Origin: Legionella sp. PC997
Lineage (GTDB): Bacteria > Pseudomonadota > Gammaproteobacteria > Legionellales > Legionellaceae
Assembly (NCBI RefSeq): GCF_014109825.1
Contig: NZ_CP059576.1
Location: 124,001-188,000, forward strand
Reading direction: 5' to 3'
Length of the DNA: 64,000 bases
Shown here: positions 57,325 through 64,000 of the stretch, piece by piece
Layout: the number at the start of each line of letters is the position of its first letter
Position numbering within the stretch: position 1 is the stretch's first letter
Notes under the pieces: model-generated
What the model was told of the DNA's origin: nothing
The model's input: the letters and a program-made list of their open reading frames with translations, nothing else
The model's database searches: none
Made by a program: the position numbers and the translations under genes

Positions 57325-59145
57325 TCAATACCAGTTATATTCCATTTCAACAACCCCTGGTTGATCTACTTCAATCTCCAAAACGGGAAGTTTAGCTTTT
57401 TGTTGATAGTAACGAGATTCCCAACCTTCAACTAATTCAAAACGCTTTATGGGGATGGAGGTATTTATTTTGATAAAATGAGTTTGGTTTGATAATGAGT
57501 GATCTTGGAGCTTCCAATCTCCAGGTACTAATCGCCAGCGTATTACTGCGGATTTTTTAAATCCGTTAATGGTATCATTTACTTTTAAATAATTATTATA
57601 GAGTTCCACGGCACGTTGATGGGTTACCCCAAAACTGTCGCAATAACTGACTTTAAAGGTACTGCACAGCTCTGTTTCTGTTATTTGAGTGAATGAGCTT
57701 GTTTTTAACCAATTACCAAATAAAAAACGACTTAGTCGAGGCATCTGATCACGTTGATCAAATTGAATGGTATTATGACTTGCTGTTCCAGGAAAATAAT
57801 TAAGCCATTTATCACTAGTATTGTAGCTATAAGTCCCCGCATCACGAAGTAAATTGACACAGTTGACCCATAAATCTATATGCAAGGCATCCGCGTGACT
57901 TGGACGAAAACGAAATCGGGGATAACGCATTAAAAGAAATACAGAACGGCGTTTAAGTATCGCAAAGCCTCCATCATTAAATAGTTTACTTTTTAAGGGT
58001 TCTGCTTTGTTATCGGGAATTGCAATTTGCAACCATTGAAGGGGATAATTCCAATTTCCATCCTTCGTATAGGCTTGTTGATGATTAAACAAGATCATGG
58101 CCAATTGTACAGAGGGCCTGTAATCTCGATAGTCACTATCTGTTAATTGTAATAACCTTGCCCCATCATTTGCGCCAATATTTGGTGCATCTCCGGTTTG
58201 GTCATCTACCATATGAAACAACCAATATGTAGCTGCCGAGCATTTCCTCCTCCATTCGTCAGAAAAGGCCGATAAGGAGAGTTTTCGTCGCCACACCTCA
58301 ACCATGCAAAGGGTGTCTATAAGTACTCGATGGTAATTAACAGAATATTGACTGAAGCTTCCATCTTCTTCTATTAAATATGATATCCGATTTTCTAACC
58401 ATTTCCGGCCTAATCGGCTCCATTTCTTACCCTTGCTAATACCCAGCATCTCAAGCCAACTACCTCCTATAAAAAGAGCTGCAGCCTCGGAGGTGCCATG
58501 ATTATTGTCCTGTGCTATTGCATAGTTCAAGGTTGATGCAATCCGCTGAAGGTGCAGATGGATTAGGGCTATTAATGATTTGGAAGCCTGTTGGATTTGA
58601 TCAACAATCAAGGTGGCAATTGCCAAATGCATCACTCGAATTGCAGCTTCTTGACCACATTTCCAGTTAACACCGAAAAAGGGTGGGTTATTTAGACACC
58701 AATTATTTAACCACTCATTTAATTTCTTTAATGAGTTTCTGTCGCCTAATTTTGCTTGTTGTGAGAATGACAATACCCAATCAAAACGCGAAGCCTCCCA
58801 GATTACTTTAATATCACCACAGTGTGTTGCAAAATCTGAGATTTTCCACCATGGTTTTGTTTCATCCATACGGGCACCAGTAAAAGGGTTTAAATGCCAA
58901 TCTGGTGCATTATCTGAAATCGGAACCAATTGATTACCAAAATAGGCAGCCTCTTGTAGCCAATTTTTATTAGGAACAAGCGGGCTCTCGGAAGCACGAA
59001 CTTCGAAGAAAAATGTACCACTAGGTACTTTAATTTGTGGGTTGTGACGACTAAATTTATTTAGAAGTCGGTAATGCACCACCCGTAACAAATTGGTAGC
59101 TCCTAACGCATAAAGTGTTTTCGCTTTGGTTTCTATCGTTCTCAT
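57325..59145 (-). CDS. Heparinase II/III-like polysaccharide lyase family protein
   Basis: This 606-residue protein has an N-terminal (alpha/alpha) toroid region (about residues 80-360) with WLNNWCLNNPPFFGVNWKCGQEAA and IAQDNNHGTSEAAALFIGG, matching the Asn-His-Gly motif of heparinase/alginate-lyase families. A C-terminal beta-sandwich follows, with HADALHIDLWVN and TASHNTIQFD. No signal peptide is evident. Proteins like this occur inside exopolysaccharide loci, where they are thought to cut or edit the glycan, though some lack proven lyase activity. It overlaps the fused oxidoreductase gene by 4 bp, so the two are expressed together. Confidence 0.85.
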   Translation of the reverse strand: MRTIETKAKTLYALGATNLLRVVHYRLLNKFSRHNPQIKVPSGTFFFEVRASESPLVPNKNWLQEAAYFGNQLVPISDNAPDWHLNPFTGARMDETKPWWKISDFATHCGDIKVIWEASRFDWVLSFSQQAKLGDRNSLKKLNEWLNNWCLNNPPFFGVNWKCGQEAAIRVMHLAIATLIVDQIQQASKSLIALIHLHLQRIASTLNYAIAQDNNHGTSEAAALFIGGSWLEMLGISKGKKWSRLGRKWLENRISYLIEEDGSFSQYSVNYHRVLIDTLCMVEVWRRKLSLSAFSDEWRRKCSAATYWLFHMVDDQTGDAPNIGANDGARLLQLTDSDYRDYRPSVQLAMILFNHQQAYTKDGNWNYPLQWLQIAIPDNKAEPLKSKLFNDGGFAILKRRSVFLLMRYPRFRFRPSHADALHIDLWVNCVNLLRDAGTYSYNTSDKWLNYFPGTASHNTIQFDQRDQMPRLSRFLFGNWLKTSSFTQITETELCSTFKVSYCDSFGVTHQRAVELYNNYLKVNDTINGFKKSAVIRWRLVPGDWKLQDHSLSNQTHFIKINTSIPIKRFELVEGWESRYYQQKAKLPVLEIEVDQPGVVEMEYNWY

Positions 59146-61280
59146 TTTTTAGATAGCAAATCGGCGATGTTGATAGTTATTCGTGACACTTCAAAAATTT
59201 CCTCTATGGGTAAAGGTGTTGGAAGACCTTTTTCTACGGCCGTTAGAAATGCTTGGGCGCATTGTGTTTGTCCTTTATCTTGTCTCCAAAGGTTTTGTCT
59301 TTTAAAGTTTGGCCACCCATAGCCTGTCAATTTGCGAAAATTATCTAATTGCAAAATTTTTCCTGCCGTGAAAACTTCTATCCTCTCTTTGGGAAAACTG
59401 GGAGATCCATTAGCTAAATAATGAATTGTACCAAAAGATCCATCAGCAAAGCCCAATATAATTGCTGCCTTGTCTTCTGTGATTTTCACAGAGGGGTTCT
59501 CTCCCATGCATCGAGCTTGTACGGAAGTAATTTCACAATCCGCTAAAAATCGCATTAAATCAACTAAATGACAGGCTTCACCGAGAATACGACCCCCACC
59601 AATTTTTTTATCTTGTGTCCAATGTTCAGCAGGAATAGTGCCGGCATTCATAGTCATGATAAAAGTTTTTGGTTCCTTTATGGGATGCAACAATGTTTTG
59701 ATTTTTTGTATCTGGGGTGCGAAACGTCGATTAAATCCCACCATTAAATGTGGTTTTTTACCCGATAAATGTGCTGTATGATAGCTTGCTTCAATTTCAG
59801 CAAGTTCAGATAAATTAAGTGCTAATGGTTTTTCAACAAAAACATGCTTGCCAGCGGCTAAGCCCTTGGTTACCAATTCTGCATGGGTATCATGGCGAGT
59901 GGCAATAACCACCGTATTGATTTCCTCATTATGAAATACATTTTCTATCTCACTAGAGGCATAAGAAAAGCCGGCTTTTTCACCGTGAATTGCACTATTT
60001 ACTCCTCCTGCTGTAACCAAGGTATGTAGTTGGGCCTCTGCCGATTTAAAAGCCGGAATTAACACTCGAGACGCATAATTCCCTGCGCCAATAAAACCTA
60101 CTATGGGTTTACTGGAGTGGAAAACAGGATTTGCTTTTAATTGAACTTGTTTTTCAATTTGCTGATTATTATCTGATGGATAGTGCATTAGGATACCTAA
60201 TGCTGATTTATTCTCTGTTAAAACTTGATACGCTTGTAAGGCCTCTTCAAAGGTAAATCGGTGGGTAATTAAAGGCTTAACATTTAATTGACTGCTAGCC
60301 ATCATATCAAGGACTGCTTGAAAATTACGTTGCTCTGTCCAACGTACAAAACCAATTGGATAATCAACCCCCTTTTCTTCATATAACGGATCATATCGAC
60401 CAGGTCCATAAGAACATGAAACTTGAAAACTTAATTCTTTTTCATAAAAATCTGCTCTATTTAGCTCCAGACCAACCACACCAACTAAAACAATACGTCC
60501 TCGCTTCCTACTCATGTGTGCAGCTTGTTGGAGTGGATCATTTGATTTGGTAGAAGCGGTAATAATCACTCCGTCAACACCATACCCCCGGCTGAAAGTC
60601 ATTCCTGCATTAACTACGTTCTCACCTTTATTCGGATTACAAATTTCGGCACCAAATTGTTGGGCAAGAAGCAATTTTTCTTCGTCAAAATCGACTGCTA
60701 ATACACGGCAACCATGAGCTTTAAGTAATTGAATCGTTAGCATGCCAATAAGCCCAGCACCGATAACTACAAATGCTTCGCCCAATGTCGGTTGTGCTAA
60801 ACGTATGCCTTGGAGACCGATACTTGCCAAAACTGTAAAAGCAGCCGTTTCATCATCAACATTATCAGGAATTTTTGCACATAAATTTGAAGGTACTTTG
60901 ACTAAATCTGCATGAGAGCCATTAGAAGCTACACGGTCACCAACATTAAATCCTTTGCAGTTTTTACCTACTTCTATAATGACACCTACATTACAATAAC
61001 CGGGTAATATAGGCTGTGATAGTTTAGAGCGCACAGCATCTAAAGTTGTAAGAATACCCTCTGATTTTGCTTTATCCAAAACCATTTTTACTTTTTCAGG
61101 TTGTTGACGTGCTTTTCCAAAATAGGATGCTTTACCAAAATCAAGAAGCATGCGTTCTGTTCCGGCAGAAATTAATGTGGTTGATGTGGAAATTAATATA
61201 CTATTATCATCCATCATGGGAGCTGGTGCCTCTATAATGGATGACTTACCATGACTCATATCCTGGATTAACTGTTTCAT
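59142..61280 (-). CDS. Fused zinc-type dehydrogenase / Gfo-Idh-MocA oxidoreductase
   Basis: This 712-residue protein joins two NAD(P)-binding modules. Residues 1-365 are medium-chain alcohol dehydrogenase-like (NVGDRVASNGSHADLV, VVIGAGLIGMLTIQLL near 171-186). The usual GHE catalytic-zinc site is replaced by PGYCNVG near residue 93. Residues 385-712 are Gfo/Idh/MocA-like (VGFIGAGNYASRVLIPAF near 392, HVFVEKPLAL near 480, GGRILGEACHLVDLMRFL). Such two-domain proteins are found next to heparinase-like proteins in polysaccharide loci. Both domains probably act on sugar-nucleotide or oligosaccharide intermediates; the exact reaction is unknown. Confidence 0.88.
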   Translation of the reverse strand: MKQLIQDMSHGKSSIIEAPAPMMDDNSILISTSTTLISAGTERMLLDFGKASYFGKARQQPEKVKMVLDKAKSEGILTTLDAVRSKLSQPILPGYCNVGVIIEVGKNCKGFNVGDRVASNGSHADLVKVPSNLCAKIPDNVDDETAAFTVLASIGLQGIRLAQPTLGEAFVVIGAGLIGMLTIQLLKAHGCRVLAVDFDEEKLLLAQQFGAEICNPNKGENVVNAGMTFSRGYGVDGVIITASTKSNDPLQQAAHMSRKRGRIVLVGVVGLELNRADFYEKELSFQVSCSYGPGRYDPLYEEKGVDYPIGFVRWTEQRNFQAVLDMMASSQLNVKPLITHRFTFEEALQAYQVLTENKSALGILMHYPSDNNQQIEKQVQLKANPVFHSSKPIVGFIGAGNYASRVLIPAFKSAEAQLHTLVTAGGVNSAIHGEKAGFSYASSEIENVFHNEEINTVVIATRHDTHAELVTKGLAAGKHVFVEKPLALNLSELAEIEASYHTAHLSGKKPHLMVGFNRRFAPQIQKIKTLLHPIKEPKTFIMTMNAGTIPAEHWTQDKKIGGGRILGEACHLVDLMRFLADCEITSVQARCMGENPSVKITEDKAAIILGFADGSFGTIHYLANGSPSFPKERIEVFTAGKILQLDNFRKLTGYGWPNFKRQNLWRQDKGQTQCAQAFLTAVEKGLPTPLPIEEIFEVSRITINIADLLSKK

Positions 61281-61282
61281 GT

Positions 61283-62671
61283 TTATACCCCAATTAAATT
61301 ATGCTGTGAGCGACTTTTCTTTACAAAGCAATATAAGCCATAAGCAAAAAAGACTGGCATCACCGAATAAAAAAATGATTTGGAAAAAGAAGCCAGATCA
61401 CTTCGTAAAAAGAAGAAAAACCAAGGCACCATAATCGCATAGACTATTACTTGCACGACATTTGATTTTTCTATCGCTTGATTTTCAAGATACTTAATTA
61501 ACATTCCAACAAAGAAAAACTCTAAAAATACGCCTACAGCGCCAAAATTTAAATAGCCTTCTGCAACGGGGAAGAACCCCATATTACCACCTATTGCGAT
61601 ATATTCAGGGGAGAAGAACTCGTGAGTATATTTTACACTAAGGCTTTCGCTAAATTTTCCTAGGGATGAGGGAAGTAAATTGACAAGCGCATCAAGATAA
61701 CTGCTACCCCATAAAAAACTGTTAGAAAACCATGGGTTGACATCGAGCATTGATCTGAATGGCGCCCCCAATTCGCTGGCTGAAAGGTCTAACCATGCTA
61801 GATTAAAATTCTCTAAAACATACGATAAAGCTGATGATGCTCCATGATCAGATAAAACTTGTCTGAAACTGGCAAATATTCCAAATAAAAAAGCACAAAA
61901 GAGGGATGTTAATATTACAAGCATTGGTACTTTACCTTTTACTTTTAGAAAATAAATAAATAGAAAGGAAATAACCATGAAAAAACTGGGTCTTCGAATA
62001 CCTAGAAAACTAACATAAGCTACGAAACATAATAAAAAGGATAACAAAAAAAAGCCTACTATTAGCCTTTTTCTTGAAGGCTGATAAAGCCAGCTATGAA
62101 CCATAAACAGATAACCAATAATTGAATAATATAAACCTAACTCCAGGGGCCCTGCTTCACGTTTTAAAAGAGCTCTACCAGCATAACCAGCATTAAAATA
62201 GGCAGAAAATCCTACTGTACCCGCAATTGCAGCAATCAGAATTATTATGCCCAGAAGGAGTATTGAGAAGCCAAAAAATGCTTCCCGGTTACCATTATGT
62301 ATTAGTTTAAAGCGTGGTTTTCCAATAGCATAATAGCCAAAAATTTGGCCTAAAAGACCCACTACACACATGGTGGTGACGAAGGTGACACCGTTCTCAT
62401 TGTAATCATTATAAAAATAATGATGTATAGGAACCGCCATTGAATAAAAGAAGAAAGCAAGAATACAAACAACTGAGGCAGAGAAGAAACCACAACCCGA
62501 CAGATGACTTGTTAGGAAGGTAGCTATGATAAAACACCAAAACGAAGATAGTATGAGCTCTGAATTTAGTTCGAAACTATATGAGATAAAAACAGAGGAG
62601 ATGCCTACTAACAGAAAGATCCATAAAATAAATTCTAAATATTTCGCAGAATAGTCAACATTGTATTTCAT
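61283..62671 (-). CDS. Wzy-like polysaccharide repeat-unit polymerase
   Basis: This 462-residue membrane protein has about eleven to twelve hydrophobic segments and a large loop between them (about residues 270-360), the typical Wzy shape. Sequence conservation in this class is low, so the call rests on topology and position: it lies between a Wzz-like gene and the sugar-modifying genes, 2 bp before the oxidoreductase gene. I chose ATG 62671 (MKYNVDYSAKYLEF), which has a GGTG site upstream; a GTG codon 9 bp earlier is also possible. An EpsG/OatA-type membrane protein is less likely. Confidence 0.75.
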   Translation of the reverse strand: MKYNVDYSAKYLEFILWIFLLVGISSVFISYSFELNSELILSSFWCFIIATFLTSHLSGCGFFSASVVCILAFFFYSMAVPIHHYFYNDYNENGVTFVTTMCVVGLLGQIFGYYAIGKPRFKLIHNGNREAFFGFSILLLGIIILIAAIAGTVGFSAYFNAGYAGRALLKREAGPLELGLYYSIIGYLFMVHSWLYQPSRKRLIVGFFLLSFLLCFVAYVSFLGIRRPSFFMVISFLFIYFLKVKGKVPMLVILTSLFCAFLFGIFASFRQVLSDHGASSALSYVLENFNLAWLDLSASELGAPFRSMLDVNPWFSNSFLWGSSYLDALVNLLPSSLGKFSESLSVKYTHEFFSPEYIAIGGNMGFFPVAEGYLNFGAVGVFLEFFFVGMLIKYLENQAIEKSNVVQVIVYAIMVPWFFFFLRSDLASFSKSFFYSVMPVFFAYGLYCFVKKSRSQHNLIGV

Positions 62672-62748
62672 TATAATCACCAGGTACCTGATTTAAGAGC
62701 AACCTAATAAAGATTCTGTTCATTACAATGAACAGAATCTCGTATTGG

Positions 62749-64000
62749 CTAGGATGCTAGTTTCATGTTATTGCTTCTGGTAATTGCATCCTGGAAAAGT
62801 ACAATTATGCATGACAATAAGAATCCCATCATTAATCCGAGAGCAATGATTAATCCTTTTTTAGGCTTAACCGGTTTTGAATCCACAAGAGGTTGCCCAT
62901 CCATAGCATATAGATTTACTCCACTTACATCGAAATTCAAAGAATTTAGATGTTTAAGATCCGCTTGGAGCTTTTCGATGTTATTGGTGTAGGGTGTGTC
63001 ATCTTTTCGTTCACGTAATGCAGTGATCGTCGCGTTATTCTTTAGAATGTCGATTTTTTCTTGGAGAATAGAAAGTTTTTTCTCATATTTTAAGGTGTGT
63101 GTATTTTCTTTTAGATGAGCGATTTCCTTTTTAAGGTAGGTAGTTCCTTTTAAATAAAGATCATTACGATTGGAACCCACATCAACAACCACATTTGGAT
63201 TTTTAATTTCCTGAAATTGATTAGGATAGGTAATACCAAGAAGCTGAGCAGTTTGTAGGGCTTGATTTAACTCTTGTAAGCGAATTTGCCTATCGCGTTG
63301 GTCACGTTTGGTAAGTGCATTAATATTGTAGTTCAATTGTGCAATAGATAAATTCTGTTTCTCGATGAGTCTTTTTATCTCATTATTTCGACTTGCTGTC
63401 ACATTGCCAATACGTGTATGTATATCCTCAGTTAATTTGATTAACTTACTTTGAATGATTTCTTTTTGGTTGGAAATGATATTTTCCAACACTTTTTGGT
63501 TAGTGTAGGCCAGATACGCTTTATTATCCCTTGCCTGTAAATCCAGCTTGCGAGAAAGGGTGACCAACTCAGCCTCCTGGCTGTTATCTTTAAAATTATC
63601 TTTTAAATCTCCTTTGAAATGATTAATGACAAAGACTTTATAATTTTCCGCAGCTTTGTTTAACAAATGAACACGTTTTTCTTTAGATATCTGGGTCTCT
63701 TGGTCTTTAGGGATTACTAAATTATTTTCTTTTAAAAAAGAAATTATATTGCTTTTTTTGGATAAACGTTTGACAAATTTTTTAAATAATAAACGTCCTG
63801 GAATATCCAAATCTGTATTTATTATTAGTTTCTGAAATTGATACGGATAAGGCTCAACTATATTAGATTTAACTTCATAGGTTTTGGGAAGCAAAAAAGC
63901 AGCCAAAATAGCACATAAAGTACATAGAGCAGTAACACCAGCTATAAAGACTCTTTTTTTGATTAAAGCGGATAATAAACTAAAGAAATCAATATAAGAC
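62749..64000 (-). CDS. Wzz-like chain-length / GNVR-type protein, 5' end beyond the window
   Basis: The frame runs open through the right edge, so the N-terminus is missing. Just inside the edge it reads SLLSALIKKRVFIAGV, followed by a transmembrane helix and PKTYEVKSN, the classic start of Wzz polysaccharide co-polymerases. A TTG at 63906 would be a false start inside this helix. The central part is a long periplasmic coiled coil (about 150-300 residues in), followed by a C-terminal Pro/Lys linker (SKPVKPKKGLIIALGLMMG) and a second transmembrane helix. No kinase Walker motifs are visible. It should set the polymer length made by the Wzy-like protein. Confidence 0.88.
   Translation of the reverse strand, partial: SYIDFFSLLSALIKKRVFIAGVTALCTLCAILAAFLLPKTYEVKSNIVEPYPYQFQKLIINTDLDIPGRLLFKKFVKRLSKKSNIISFLKENNLVIPKDQETQISKEKRVHLLNKAAENYKVFVINHFKGDLKDNFKDNSQEAELVTLSRKLDLQARDNKAYLAYTNQKVLENIISNQKEIIQSKLIKLTEDIHTRIGNVTASRNNEIKRLIEKQNLSIAQLNYNINALTKRDQRDRQIRLQELNQALQTAQLLGITYPNQFQEIKNPNVVVDVGSNRNDLYLKGTTYLKKEIAHLKENTHTLKYEKKLSILQEKIDILKNNATITALRERKDDTPYTNNIEKLQADLKHLNSLNFDVSGVNLYAMDGQPLVDSKPVKPKKGLIIALGLMMGFLLSCIIVLFQDAITRSNNMKLAS

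Noticed and set aside
1-64000. CRISPR arrays, tRNA or rRNA genes, insertion sequences, prophage genes
   Set aside because: I looked for regularly spaced repeats, cloverleaf-like and transposase signatures and found none; the visible repeats are short dispersed palindromes.

Overview
The window looks like a chromosomal segment of a Legionella species (Gammaproteobacteria). It is AT-rich. It carries a porin of the Legionella major outer membrane protein type, a GDSL acyltransferase with the layout of PlaC, a secreted RNase T2 of the SrnA type, and several Legionella-style orphan proteins with coiled coils, membrane blocks or disordered acidic tails. I see no rRNA, tRNA, transposase, integrase, prophage or CRISPR array, so most of the window reads as core genome. 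The right-hand 12.5 kb is a surface-polysaccharide locus that probably continues past the edge.

Layout. 1-2.4 kb: the 5' part of a DUF58 gene and its MoxR ATPase, then a small HEPN-like orphan. 2.5-7.2 kb: a Dus-family tRNA enzyme, an O-antigen-ligase-like protein with a TPR tail, a Legionella porin and a pteridine reductase. 7.3-11.7 kb: a plus-strand run of MidA-like methyltransferase, a 6-pyruvoyl-tetrahydropterin-synthase-like protein, PriA and a thioesterase. 11.8-16.4 kb: thyA, lgt, ptsP and rppH on the minus strand. 16.7-24 kb: asparaginase, glmU, a long queuosine-precursor-transporter-like protein and two orphans. 23.9-26.8 kb: an overlapping metG-rnfB-nth operon. 27-37 kb: orphan proteins interspersed with queC, manC, RNase T2, a GIN-domain lipoprotein and an esterase. 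36.9-41.3 kb: guaC, phoH and an overlapping trhO-smpB-bcp run. 41.5-51.5 kb: plaC, glmS, tex, then yciA-orphan-ribE-ClC.

51.5-64 kb, all minus strand: Wzz-like chain-length regulator (cut by the edge), Wzy-like polymerase, a fused dehydrogenase/Gfo-Idh-MocA oxidoreductase, a heparinase II/III-like protein, a 370-bp gap, a glycosyltransferase, WecC, an acetyltransferase, a Wzx-like flippase and a second glycosyltransferase. Together these specify a ManNAcA-type, O-acetylated, Wzx/Wzy-assembled polysaccharide. ManC, GlmU and GlmS elsewhere in the window supply GDP-mannose and UDP-GlcNAc precursors, and the O-antigen-ligase-like protein could act on such glycans.

Between genes there is a recurring GC-rich imperfect palindrome family (CCTGGGT...ACCCGGGTT, sometimes with a GCGAAGCG core). 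The copies I can see all lie downstream of genes, where some look like terminators. Two perfect palindromes lie in upstream regions, and a perfect 22-bp inverted repeat separates rppH from ptsP. I did not recognise a complete new defence or secretion system. The best leads are the fused oxidoreductase/heparinase polysaccharide module, the pterin gene pair whose synthase lacks the catalytic cysteine, the soluble orphan RnfB, and the ClC protein with a channel-type residue.
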